Below are positions 48,279 to 56,444 of a stretch of DNA of 64,000 nt, one piece after another. The stretch covers positions 2,698,501 through 2,762,500 of the forward strand of contig NZ_OX636706.1 of assembly GCF_951793255.1 (NCBI RefSeq), written 5' to 3'. Source of the stretch: Desulfovibrio piger. GTDB taxonomy: Bacteria; Desulfobacterota; Desulfovibrionia; Desulfovibrionales; Desulfovibrionaceae. The position numbers and the translations under genes are program-made. Each line of letters starts with the position of its first letter. The stretch's first letter is position 1. The notes beneath the pieces are model-generated. The model ran no database searches. It worked only from the letters and a program-made list of their open reading frames with translations, and was not told the origin of the DNA.

Positions 48279-48355
48279 TGGTGCGCCCGAAGAGATTCGA
48301 ACTCCTGGCCTACAGGTTCGTAGCCTGTTGCTCTATCCAGCTGAGCTACGAGCGC
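48279..48355 (-). tRNA. tRNA-Arg (anticodon ACG)
   Basis: A 77-base cloverleaf with encoded CCA. Acceptor GCGCTCG pairs with CGGGCGC, anticodon stem ACAGG/CCTGT, loop CTACGAA, T arm GAGTTCGAATC. It reads CGT (and, after deamination to inosine, CGC and CGA). Confidence 0.95.
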
Positions 48356-48368
48356 GTCGTGAAAAGCT

Positions 48369-48396
48369 ATGTATAGCAATCGCCCTGCCCTGTCAA
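48369..48396 (-). promoter_or_regulatory. Promoter of tRNA-Arg(ACG)
   Basis: On the minus strand, TTGACA (48391-48396) and an AT-rich TATACATA segment 15-17 bases downstream, just before the tRNA. The remaining 48397-48740 shows no gene. Confidence 0.65.
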
Positions 48397-48740
48397 ACAT
48401 TTTTGCGTAAAAAAATCAATTTTTATGCAGCCGCTCTTATCAGCCGTCCCGCTTTCGATGGGACCGCATGGCAGCCCAGGCCCCTTTCCCCACACTTTAT
48501 GCCGCCATAGGAACACCGTCTGACGACGCAGGCTAGCTGCCTGATGTTACCGCAAAAGCCGGGGACAGAATCAGCCCGTGAAAAGGCTTGTTCCCCCTGG
48601 AACACGAACTACCCAGCGACCTGGTCCCACCGATTGCGACAGTTCAAAAAAACTGGCCCCCTTTGGGCTGAGAGGCGGCCCCCTTCCCCCCTCACGGGCA
48701 CAGGCAGTACAAGGCAAGGGCCACATACCGCTTGCAGCAT

Positions 48741-48784
48741 AAAAAAACGGGCTCCAGCTTCACTGGAACCCGTCTGTTTTTTTA
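48741..48784 (-). terminator. Terminator after tRNA-Pro
   Basis: ACGGG-TT-CCAG stems (about 48747-48773 on the + strand) with T/A runs on both sides form the terminator for the leftward tRNA-Pro transcript. Confidence 0.75.
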
Positions 48785-48862
48785 TGGTCGGGATGGCGCG
48801 ATTTGAACGCGCGGCCTCAGCGTCCCGAACGCTGCGCTCTAGCCAAACTGAGCCACATCCCG
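48785..48862 (-). tRNA. tRNA-Pro (anticodon CGG)
   Basis: A 78-base cloverleaf with encoded CCA. Acceptor CGGGATG pairs with CATCCCG, anticodon stem CAGCG/CGCTG, loop TTCGGGA, T arm GCGTTCAAATCGC. It reads CCG. A TTGCAT-N17-TAATGT promoter is visible upstream on the minus strand. Confidence 0.95.
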
Positions 48863-49014
48863 TTGCAAGAGAGGACATTACACCGAAGGCCTGCCGTATG
48901 CAAGCTTTTTTTTCAAAAAAATTTTTCTCCGCTCATGTCAGGTGGTATCCGTTCCTGCCCGGCGGAGTCCCGGACATGGCGGTACATGTTTTGCGCATAT
49001 CGGGCAATTAGGCT

Positions 49015-49042
49015 TTGACTTTATGAAAAAAGGGGCTAAAAT
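49015..49042 (+). promoter_or_regulatory. Promoter of the APC permease operon, now separated by an IS
   Basis: TTGACT (49015-49020), 16 bp, TAAAAT (49037-49042). Without the IS it would lie about 50 bp before the permease ribosome site. The IS1-family element at 49078 now stands in between. Confidence 0.6.
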
Positions 49043-49069
49043 GCACATACCGGTTCGTCTGCCCGGTAA

Positions 49070-49077
49070 AAATTTTT
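49070..49077. repeat. IS target duplication AAATTTTT, left copy
   Basis: The same eight bases follow the IS at 49837-49844. IS1-family elements usually duplicate 8-9 bp. Confidence 0.8.
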
Positions 49078-49087
49078 GAGAGTATTG

Positions 49088-49480
49088 CTAAAAGAATGAT
49101 AAAATATCTTCTCTTTGCCCGTTCACATGAAATCTGGCAAAGAGAGATATTGTGAGATCAACCATTCGCAAGGACCTTGAAACCACCTGAGATTTACGTT
49201 TGAAACGGGCAAACCAGTGTCTTTGGCGGGCATTATTTCGCTCAATTCGCACGGTTCCCCGTTTTCCTTGAATGAGGTCGTCCTCGGGTATTTCCCGTGG
49301 ATATACTTTCCAGTTGTCGGTACAGAAGAACCAGACAGACCAGCGGCGAAGCCTTGCCATCAATCTTGCAAGAGTGCTTTGGTCACGATTGCCACATTCC
49401 CAGTCAATGAGTTGACCGGTATCGCGACAATAAGCTTTCCAGAGCCATAGTTTGTTTTTTTTGAATGCAAATAGTGCCAC
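49088..49480 (-). CDS. insB: IS1-family transposase catalytic part (InsB')
   Basis: A 130-residue frame with the IS1 DDE domain: FFCTDNWKVYPREIP (second D) and RIERNNARQRHWFARFKRKS (E). It has no start of its own; it is expressed as an InsA-InsB' fusion after a -1 shift at eight A (49455-49462), where frames SKK-T and FKKN-K meet. The first D is in the shared LDEMWHYL segment of the other frame. Confidence 0.88.
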   Translation of the reverse strand: MALFAFKKNKLWLWKAYCRDTGQLIDWECGNRDQSTLARLMARLRRWSVWFFCTDNWKVYPREIPEDDLIQGKRGTVRIERNNARQRHWFARFKRKSQVVSRSLRMVDLTISLFARFHVNGQREDILSFF

Positions 49481-49782
49481 ATCTCATCAAGTTCTATGAT
49501 GACAGCTTCCCCAGGAGAAGGCTTTTCATAAGTTTTTTCAGCGAAATCCCGGACCCAACGCATGACGGTCGATGTTGCAACTCCATAAATACGTGCTATG
49601 GCATTAAACGAAAGGCCCAAAGTATAAAGCAGGATGGCCATTGCCTTTTCCGTTGCCGGTCGTCCTCTGGGAGTGTCACGGGTAAATTGAAAACCGCAGT
49701 CTTTGCAGCGAAATCTCTGACGCTCCAAGTGTCTTCCATTCTTCACAATCCGCTCTGACGCACATTTTGGACAGTATTGCAT
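49360..49782 (-). CDS. insA: IS1-family InsA, zinc-ribbon/HTH protein
   Basis: A 140-residue frame. The N-terminal zinc ribbon (YCPKCASERIVKNG, FRCKDCGFQF) and the HTH (LLYTLGLSFNAIARIYGVATSTVMRWV) bind the IS ends. The region IIELDEMWHYLHSKK carries the first catalytic D of the fusion transposase. Frame 0 continues past the A8 slippery site to 49360; alone, InsA acts as a repressor in IS1. Confidence 0.88.
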   Translation of the reverse strand: MQYCPKCASERIVKNGRHLERQRFRCKDCGFQFTRDTPRGRPATEKAMAILLYTLGLSFNAIARIYGVATSTVMRWVRDFAEKTYEKPSPGEAVIIELDEMWHYLHSKKTNYGSGKLIVAIPVNSLTGNVAIVTKALLQD

Positions 49783-49836
49783 AAAGAACTCCTTAACTGG
49801 AGTATGCCATTATAACATTCTTTATGCAATACTTTC

Positions 49837-49844
49837 AAATTTTT
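49837..49844. repeat. IS target duplication AAATTTTT, right copy
   Basis: Lies 2 bases before GAGG, the permease ribosome site (49847-49850). Confidence 0.8.
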
Positions 49845-49857
49845 TTGAGGTTGCTTT

Positions 49858-51237
49858 ATGTCGAACACAGGTTCCACGGACAATTTTGGCTACGGCCAGG
49901 AGCTGAAGCGCGAACTCAGCTTCAAGGACGTATTTGTTTACGGTATGCTGTTCATGGTGGTCATCGCCCCCATGTCCATCTATGGCTACATTTCCAAAGA
50001 CAGCCATATGATGGCGCCCTTTGTCTACTTTGTGGGCATCTGCGCCATGTTCTTCACGGCCCTGAGCTACATGAAGATGAGTAACCGCTTCCCCATCGCG
50101 GGCTCTGTCTACGCTTATGTGCAGCGCGGCCTGAACCACCATGTGGGCTTCATCGCCGGCTGGCTCATCCTGCTGGACTATGTGTTCGTGCCCGCCCTGC
50201 TCTATCTGATGACCGCCAACTGGTGTGTGGAACTCTTCCCGGCCACCCCCCGCTGGATGTGGGTCATCGTGTTCGTGGGCATCAATACCCTCATCAACGT
50301 CCGCGGCATCACCTATACCGCTCGTGCCGACTGGATCATGTTCTATGTGGAAGCCGTGGTCCTGGCCCTGTTCATCGGCTTCGGCCTCAACTACGTCCTT
50401 GGTGAAGGCGGCGGCACCGGCCAGCTGGTCATGGATCCCCTGTATCGCCCCGGCGAGATGAACCTGCAGTTCATCGGCCTGGCCTGTACCATCGCCTGTC
50501 TCTCCTTCCTGGGCTTTGACGGCATCTCCACCCTGGCCGAAGAGACCCACCGCCCCGAAGTGACCATCGGCCGCGCCACCATGGCCGCCCTGCTCTGCAT
50601 CGGTTTCCTGTTCATGCTCCAGACCTACGTGGCCACCATCATCCAGCCCGACATGAGCAAGATGAACCCCGACACGGCCTTCTTCGACGCTGCCGAGCTC
50701 GCCGCCGGTGACTGGTTCCGCAAGGTCCTGCTGGTGGTCAACATCCTGGCCGTGGGCATCGCCAATACCATGAACGCCCAGGCCGCCACCTCCCGCGTGC
50801 TGTACGGCATGTCCCGCGACAACGTGCTGCCCGGCGTCTCCGGCCTGTTCCGCAAGGTGCATCCCCGCTTCCAGACCCCCTACATCGCCACCATCGCCGT
50901 GGGTATCTTCTCCATCCTGGTGGCCGAGCTCTCCACCGTGGAAGACCTGGCCCGCCTGGTGAACTTCGGCGCCCTGACCTCCTTCATCCTGCTGAACCTC
51001 GCCGTGTACAATTTCTTCTGGCGTCGTGAAAAGATGCGCGGCGGCAAGGCCCTGCTCAATTATGTGATCTGCCCCTTCTGCGGCGTGCTCATCCTCGGTT
51101 ATGTGTGGCTCTCCTTCGACAGCATGACCCAGATCGTGGGCTTCAGCTGGCTGGCCATCGGCCTGGTCATCGGCTACGTCAAGAGCAAGGGCTACAAGGT
51201 CGTCCCCGAAGCCTTCCGCAAGAGCGATATGGTGTAA
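49858..51237 (+). CDS. APC-superfamily permease
   Basis: A 459-residue membrane protein with 12 hydrophobic segments in the APC pattern: GMLFMVVIAPMSIYG (TM1 break), NRFPIAGSVYAYVQRGL, and FLGFDGISTLAEETHRP in TM6, all typical of amino-acid/amide permeases. GAGG lies 7 bases before the ATG. It is co-directional with, and 22 bp before, an acetamidase, suggesting that it imports the amide or a related nitrogen compound. An IS1-family insertion separates it from its own promoter. Confidence 0.88.
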   Translation: MSNTGSTDNFGYGQELKRELSFKDVFVYGMLFMVVIAPMSIYGYISKDSHMMAPFVYFVGICAMFFTALSYMKMSNRFPIAGSVYAYVQRGLNHHVGFIAGWLILLDYVFVPALLYLMTANWCVELFPATPRWMWVIVFVGINTLINVRGITYTARADWIMFYVEAVVLALFIGFGLNYVLGEGGGTGQLVMDPLYRPGEMNLQFIGLACTIACLSFLGFDGISTLAEETHRPEVTIGRATMAALLCIGFLFMLQTYVATIIQPDMSKMNPDTAFFDAAELAAGDWFRKVLLVVNILAVGIANTMNAQAATSRVLYGMSRDNVLPGVSGLFRKVHPRFQTPYIATIAVGIFSILVAELSTVEDLARLVNFGALTSFILLNLAVYNFFWRREKMRGGKALLNYVICPFCGVLILGYVWLSFDSMTQIVGFSWLAIGLVIGYVKSKGYKVVPEAFRKSDMV

Positions 51238-51259
51238 CCTTCATTGCAGGAGTTGAATC

Positions 51260-52150
51260 ATGCAGTACTTTGACAAGGTCGTTTATACCTTCAGTGCCGA
51301 CAACGAACCCACCGGCACCATCGATTCCGGCGAGATCGTCATCTTCCGCACCCAGGACTGCTTCAGCAACCAGATGCATTCCGAAAGCCAGCTGGTGACC
51401 AGCTGCGACTACAGCAAGATGAACCCCGCCACCGGCCCGCTGTTCGTGCGCGACGCCCAGCCCGGCGACGTCATCAAGGTGGAACTGCTGGACGTGCAGT
51501 GCGACACCATCGGTACCACCACCCTGCCCAAGATCGGCCCCCTCTGGGACAAGTGCGAGACCCGCACCAAGCGCATCCCCATCGAAAACGGCAAGGCCGT
51601 CTTCAATGACGTGACCTTCCCCATCAATCCCATGATCGGCGTCATCGGCGTGGCCCCCGAAAAGGGCAAGAGCGTGCCTTGCGGCTACCCCGGCAGCCAC
51701 GGCGGCAACCTGGACTGCAAGCTGATGGTCAAGGGCAACACCGCCTACTTCCCCGTGCGCGTGGAAGGTGGTCTGGTGCAGATGGGCGACATGCACGCCG
51801 TCATGGGTGACAGCGAACTGTGCGGCACCGGTCTGGAGATCAACGGTACCGTCATCGCCCGCGTGAGCGTCATCAAGAACTGCCCGCTGGAATGGCCCGT
51901 GCTGGAGACCGCCGACACCTGGTACACCATGGCCAGCGCCGCCGGCTATGAAGAAGCCCTGCGCCACGCCAGCGTGCAGATGCAGGGCCTGGTGGCTGCC
52001 GCTACCGGCTGGGATGCCACCGACGCCTACCTGTACATGTCCCTGCGCGGCGACCTGGAAGTCTGCCAGGCCTGCAAGCCCTGCGAAGTAGACCTCATCG
52101 TGCGCCTGGGCGTGCCCAAGGCCGACATGAAGCGTCCCCTGGTTGGCTAG
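51260..52150 (+). CDS. Acetamidase/formamidase family amidohydrolase
   Basis: A 296-residue FmdA/AmdA-type enzyme that splits short amides to acid and ammonia. Family landmarks are SGEIVIFRTQDCF, PATGPLFVRDAQPGDVIKVEL, GYPGSHGGNLDCK with metal-binding candidates, and GDMHAVMGDSELCGTG. CAGGAG lies 8 bases before the ATG. With the upstream permease it forms a two-gene amide-use operon ended by a strong terminator. Confidence 0.9.
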   Translation: MQYFDKVVYTFSADNEPTGTIDSGEIVIFRTQDCFSNQMHSESQLVTSCDYSKMNPATGPLFVRDAQPGDVIKVELLDVQCDTIGTTTLPKIGPLWDKCETRTKRIPIENGKAVFNDVTFPINPMIGVIGVAPEKGKSVPCGYPGSHGGNLDCKLMVKGNTAYFPVRVEGGLVQMGDMHAVMGDSELCGTGLEINGTVIARVSVIKNCPLEWPVLETADTWYTMASAAGYEEALRHASVQMQGLVAAATGWDATDAYLYMSLRGDLEVCQACKPCEVDLIVRLGVPKADMKRPLVG

Positions 52151-52178
52151 CAGCTGACCGTCCGACACGACGATACTG

Positions 52179-52214
52179 AAAAAGGCTGTCCGCATCTTGC
52201 GGGCAGCCTTTTTT
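52179..52214. terminator. Bidirectional terminator after the acetamidase
   Basis: AAAAAGGCTGTCCGC (52179-52193) pairs with GCGGGCAGCCTTTTTT (52199-52214), one T-G pair. It serves the acetamidase operon and the convergent DnaJ-C28-like gene. Confidence 0.9.
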
Positions 52215-52244
52215 CGTGTCCTTTTGCCTGAGAAACAGAAGAGG

Positions 52245-52643
52245 CTATTTTTTCCTGTCGTGCCGGGAAAGCCGCTCCAGCAGGCGGTCGTAATACGTGT
52301 CGTCATCAAGATTCAGGGGACGCTGATGCTTCATGCGGGCCTGCAGGATCATGAAGCGCAGCTTCTGCATCTGGCGCACGCGCTCCTGCTCGTCCTCGCA
52401 ATGTTCCAGCATGTCGGCCAGATTGCTGATTTCCTTGCGCTCGGCCAGTTCCGGCGGCACACAGCCGGCGTTGCGCAGCACCTTGTAGGCCATGCGCAGC
52501 TCCGGGGGAACATGGCTGTCGTCTTCCAGTTCCAGCGGTTTGCCCCGGCCGGGAAGGTCATCAAAATCGCCCTTGGCCATGGATTCTTCGATGCGGCGCT
52601 CGGCAATGGACTGGATGACGGACCAGGGGCTGACCTCAGACAT
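52245..52643 (-). CDS. DUF1992 protein (DnaJ homologue subfamily C member 28-like)
   Basis: A 132-residue protein with the DUF1992 core: IAERRIEESMAKGDFDDLPGRGKPLELEDDSHVPPELRMAYKVLRNAG. No J-domain is present. GGA GG lies 5 bases before the ATG at 52643, which fixes the start over an upstream in-frame one. It overlaps the end of mutS by 8 bases, so both are in one transcript. Function unknown. Confidence 0.88.
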   Translation of the reverse strand: MSEVSPWSVIQSIAERRIEESMAKGDFDDLPGRGKPLELEDDSHVPPELRMAYKVLRNAGCVPPELAERKEISNLADMLEHCEDEQERVRQMQKLRFMILQARMKHQRPLNLDDDTYYDRLLERLSRHDRKK

Positions 52644-55356
52644 GTTTTTCCTCCGTATCGGGAGCATCGGCCCAGAGCTTTTTCCACTCCATGATCAGCT
52701 TGAGGGCCGCCAGCGGCGAAAGCTCCTCGGGATCCAGGTCCCGCAGCAGCAGGACCAGCGGATGCGGCCCGGCGGCCGGTGCGGCAGGGATGTCGATGGG
52801 CAAAGACGGAGGCTCTTCGCGGGCGACCCGCTTTTCCATGCCGGGAAGCGCCAGCGTCTCCGTCTGGGGCGACATGCGCTTTCCCTCGCCCCGGCTTTGC
52901 TCCAGTTCCGCCAGGATGGCCCGTGCCCGCTGCACCACCGGCGCAGGCACGCCTGCCAGGCGGGCCACCTCCACGCCATAGCTGCGGTCCGCAGGGCCGG
53001 GCACCAGCTTGTGCAGGAAGAGGATGTCGCCCCCGTATTCCCGGATGGCGATATTCATGGTGAACACGCCGGGCACGCGTTTTTCCAGCGCCGTCAGCTC
53101 GTGATAATGGGTGGCGAACAGGGTGCGCACTTCGCCATGCGCCCGGGCCGCCAGATCTTCCACCACGGCCCAGGCCAGGGCAACACCGTCATAGGTGCTG
53201 GTGCCGCGCCCGATCTCGTCCAGGATGACCAGGCTGCGCTTGGTGGCCTGCCGCAGGATACGGGCCGTCTCCATCATTTCGACCATGAAGGTGCTCTGCC
53301 CCTGGGCCAGATTGTCCGAAGCGCCCACACGCGAGAACAGCCTGTCCACCAGCCCCAGGCGCGCCCGTGTGGCCGGGACCATGGAACCGGTCTGCGCCAG
53401 CAGGCAGATGATGGCCACCTGCCGCAGCACCGTGGACTTGCCCGCCATGTTGGGACCGGTGAGCAGGCACAGGCGGCGCCGGGCATCCAGCGTGATATTG
53501 TTGGGCACGAAATTGGCCGCGCCTATCATGGCCTCCACCACCGGGTGGCGGCCTTCCTCGATGAAAATGTCGGCACTGCCGTCCAGTTCGGGACGGCACC
53601 AGCCGTTGCGGCGCCCCACCTCGGCAAGGCTCTGCCAGTAGTCCAGATGGGCGATGACGTCCGCCATGTGCAGGATGCGCTCCCGCTGCTGGGCCATAAA
53701 GGTGCGCAGATCCTGATAGAGCTGATATTCCAGCGTCTTGCGTTTTTCGGAAGCGGAAAGGAGAGCTTCTTCCAGCTCCTTGAGGGCGGGCGTGGTGAAG
53801 CGTTCGGCATTGGCCAGGGTCTGGCGGCGGATGAAATGTTCCGGCACCGGCCCGCTGTGCGCGGCCTTGCTCAATTCATAATAATAGCCGAAGACCCGGT
53901 TGAATCCCAGCTTGAGCTTGGCGATGCCGGTCTCCTGCTGTTCGCGGGCCAGCTCTTCCTGCAGCTTCTGCTCGCCGTGTTCCACCAGATCCAGCAGACG
54001 GTCCAGCTCGGCATTGTACCCGGCCTTGAACAGGCCGCCGTCCGTGATGACCACCGGCGGGCTGTCCACCAGCGCGCTGCGCAGCAGATGCGCACAATCG
54101 GCCAGATCGTCCCAGCCCTTGAGCAGCTCATGGATGACACGGGGCGCGTCCTCCCCGTTCTCCTGCCCGGGCAACGGATATTTCCCGTCCAAGGGCTGCG
54201 TCAGGGCCGCCAGAACGGCAGGCAGGGCCGCAAGGCTGTTGCCGAGGGCGATGAAATCCCGCGGGGTGGCCCGGTTGACCGTCACGCGCGTGGAAAGGCG
54301 CTCCAGGTCATAGACGTCCTTCAGGGCTTCCCGCAACAGGGCCCGGCGGTTGTCATCATCGTGCAGCAGGGCCACGGCGTCCTGCACGGCCAGGATGGGG
54401 GCCGCTTCGCGCCACGGATGCCGCAGCATGTCTTCCAGCAGGCGGCCGCCCATGGGCGTCATGGTATCGTCCAGCACATGACGCAGGGTCCCCTTGCCCT
54501 TGCGGCCGTTGAGGCGCTGGAAGATCTCCAGATTGCGTTCCGTCACGTCGTCCACCAGCATGTGACGGCCCAGGTCCAGCGGCTGGAAGGGCATCAGATG
54601 CTCGGGGCGGCGCTTCTGGGTCTGCTCCAGATAGACCAGCAGCGCGCCGCAGGCCCGCACGAGGCAGGGCTTGTTCTGCAGGCCCAGGGCTGCCAGTTCC
54701 TGCACGGACTGGGCTTCCAGCAAACGGCGTTCGGCCTTGCGGGCGTCGAAACCGGCCACGGGACGACGCAGCAGGCGCACGCCTTCCAGCAGGCATTTGG
54801 GCGGCAACTCCTTGTCGTCCGGCACCAGCAGCTCGCGCGGGGCCAGCTTCTGGATCCATTGCCAGAGCTCGGGCAGGCGCTTCACCTCCATGCCGGACCA
54901 CTGGCCCGTGGAGATGTCCGCCCAGACGAAGGCCCCGTTGTGTCCCTCCCAGAAAGCGGCTCCCAGATAATTGTGGCTGCGGGCGTCCAGGTTGGCGTCT
55001 TCCAGTACGGTGCCGGGCGTCACCACGCAGGTCACGGCCCGTTGCACGAGCCCCTTGGCGGCCTTGGGGTCTTCGGTCTGGTCGCAGATGGCCACATGGA
55101 AGCCCTTGTCGATGAGCTGGGCGATGTAGGCCTGTGCGGCATGCCAGGGCACACCGCACATGGGCACGGGGTTTTCCGTGTCCCGGCTGCGGCTGGTCAG
55201 GGCGATCTGCAGTTCCCGGGCCGCGGTGACGGCATCGTCGAAGAAGAGCTCGTAAAAGTCGCCCATCCGGTAGAACAGCAGCGCATCAGGGTAGTCGGCC
55301 TTGATGCGCAGATACTGCTCGAACATGGGAGTCAGCTTGGGAGTTTTTTCTGCCAT
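52636..55356 (-). CDS. mutS: DNA mismatch repair protein MutS
   Basis: A 906-residue MutS that finds mismatches and starts repair. Domain order: mismatch-binding domain I with the family FYELFFDDA motif (near residue 33), connector, lever and clamp, then the ATPase with Walker A TGPNMAGKST (about 630-640), DEIGRGTSTYDG (signature/Walker B) and FATHYHEL. A C-terminal tail ends in a helical dimer segment. It is complete. Confidence 0.97.
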   Translation of the reverse strand: MAEKTPKLTPMFEQYLRIKADYPDALLFYRMGDFYELFFDDAVTAARELQIALTSRSRDTENPVPMCGVPWHAAQAYIAQLIDKGFHVAICDQTEDPKAAKGLVQRAVTCVVTPGTVLEDANLDARSHNYLGAAFWEGHNGAFVWADISTGQWSGMEVKRLPELWQWIQKLAPRELLVPDDKELPPKCLLEGVRLLRRPVAGFDARKAERRLLEAQSVQELAALGLQNKPCLVRACGALLVYLEQTQKRRPEHLMPFQPLDLGRHMLVDDVTERNLEIFQRLNGRKGKGTLRHVLDDTMTPMGGRLLEDMLRHPWREAAPILAVQDAVALLHDDDNRRALLREALKDVYDLERLSTRVTVNRATPRDFIALGNSLAALPAVLAALTQPLDGKYPLPGQENGEDAPRVIHELLKGWDDLADCAHLLRSALVDSPPVVITDGGLFKAGYNAELDRLLDLVEHGEQKLQEELAREQQETGIAKLKLGFNRVFGYYYELSKAAHSGPVPEHFIRRQTLANAERFTTPALKELEEALLSASEKRKTLEYQLYQDLRTFMAQQRERILHMADVIAHLDYWQSLAEVGRRNGWCRPELDGSADIFIEEGRHPVVEAMIGAANFVPNNITLDARRRLCLLTGPNMAGKSTVLRQVAIICLLAQTGSMVPATRARLGLVDRLFSRVGASDNLAQGQSTFMVEMMETARILRQATKRSLVILDEIGRGTSTYDGVALAWAVVEDLAARAHGEVRTLFATHYHELTALEKRVPGVFTMNIAIREYGGDILFLHKLVPGPADRSYGVEVARLAGVPAPVVQRARAILAELEQSRGEGKRMSPQTETLALPGMEKRVAREEPPSLPIDIPAAPAAGPHPLVLLLRDLDPEELSPLAALKLIMEWKKLWADAPDTEEKHV

Positions 55357-55433
55357 ATGCGTAATTGCGCAGCGGCGCCATCCAAGGACGACGCCGCTGC
55401 AGAAAAATGCGCCTGATGCGCGGGGAAAAGGGA

Positions 55434-55874
55434 CTAGGCCTTGTCAGGATCGGGAGCGGTCACTTCTTCCGGCTTGGCCTCGGCCTTCTCCTTGGCGGGA
55501 GCGGCTTCGATGGCCTGGGCCTTTTCCTGGGAGACCTTGCGGAGGAAATCGCCGCGCGCGGTCTCACCGTCCAGGCTCTTCTTCAGCTTGGCCACTTCAC
55601 GTTCCAGAGCGGACACACGCCACTTGCTCTTCATGTAACGGGCCGTCAGGTGCATCTTGTCCCACAGCAGCAGGGCCACCGCCAGCAGGGCGCCCACGAA
55701 GAAGGCCACGATGACGATGAAGTAGAACGGCAGCGGGATGGACGTCATCTCAGGCACGAAGAAGAGATTGAGTTTGAGCGTCATGGCCGTCGACAGGGCC
55801 GTCTGGTTCTGGAAGAAGAAGACCAGACTGAAGAAAATCAGCAGAACAAGTAACAGGACCTTTATATAGCGCAT
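55434..55874 (-). CDS. LapA-domain (DUF1049) membrane protein
   Basis: A 146-residue protein with two transmembrane helices (about 5-22 and 48-70), then a cytoplasmic coiled coil (KSKWRVSALEREVAKLKKSL) and an E/K/A-rich tail. This is the LapA layout; in enterobacteria LapA works with LapB in lipopolysaccharide control. No lapB is next to it here. Confidence 0.82.
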   Translation of the reverse strand: MRYIKVLLLVLLIFFSLVFFFQNQTALSTAMTLKLNLFFVPEMTSIPLPFYFIVIVAFFVGALLAVALLLWDKMHLTARYMKSKWRVSALEREVAKLKKSLDGETARGDFLRKVSQEKAQAIEAAPAKEKAEAKPEEVTAPDPDKA

Positions 55875-55899
55875 AGTCTCCTCCTCTGCGCGGTGGTGT

Positions 55900-56382
55900 T
55901 CAAAACCTGTCGAAATACGGCTTCAGATGAGCATAGCTGCTGCGCAGATGTTCCGGGATCGTGCGCACCTCGTCCATCACGGCCATGAAGGAGGAATCCC
56001 CGTTCCAGCGCGGCACGAGATGGAAGTGCAGATGTTCCCGGATACCGGCTCCGGCAGCCTGCCCCTGGTTGAGGCCGATATTGATGCCTTCGCAGTGAAA
56101 ATGTTCCTGCAGCACCAGAGTGCAGCGCTGCATCAGGTCCATGATCTCGTGCGTCTCATCCGTTTCAAGCTGGGCCAGCGCCATCACATGCCGATAGGGA
56201 CAGACCATGATATGCCCGTTGCTGTACGGGAATTTGTTCATGATCACAAAAGCATGCCTGCCCCGGTACAGGACCAGTCGCTCCTCGTCTTCATCCCTGC
56301 TTTCGGGAAGACAAAAAACACAGCTGTCCGGTTTGGGACCAAGGATGTACTCGATGCGCCAAGGCGTCCACAATTGTTTCAT
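55900..56382 (-). CDS. HIT-family nucleotide hydrolase
   Basis: A 160-residue histidine-triad protein. The motif HLHFHLVPRW (about residue 118) carries the H-x-H-x-H triad. CVFC near residue 21 may bind zinc with other residues, as in the Ap4A phosphorylase-like branch. ATG 56382 is chosen, with GAGGAAAAG upstream. It likely splits adenosine polyphosphates or AMP conjugates. It lies next to the PolyA-pol gene. Confidence 0.88.
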   Translation of the reverse strand: MKQLWTPWRIEYILGPKPDSCVFCLPESRDEDEERLVLYRGRHAFVIMNKFPYSNGHIMVCPYRHVMALAQLETDETHEIMDLMQRCTLVLQEHFHCEGINIGLNQGQAAGAGIREHLHFHLVPRWNGDSSFMAVMDEVRTIPEHLRSSYAHLKPYFDRF

Positions 56383-56444
56383 TTTCTTTTCCTCAATACA
56401 CGGCTTGCGCTTCAAGGGCAAGTCCTGCCCTGAACGCCGCTCTT

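Larger units (their letters stand above)
49078..49836. mobile_element. IS1-family insertion sequence
   Basis: A 759-bp element. The ends are imperfect inverted repeats: GAGAGTATTGCTAAAAGAAT at the left and, inverted, GAAAGTATTGCATAAAGAAT at the right. It has an 8-bp duplication and two overlapping frames (InsA, InsB) on the minus strand. Length and design match IS1 (768 bp). Both frames are open, so the element may be active. Confidence 0.9.

Noticed and set aside
52492..55416. 974-residue open frame on the plus strand
   Set aside because: Antisense to mutS, whose motifs are all intact; the composition is that of a mirror frame.
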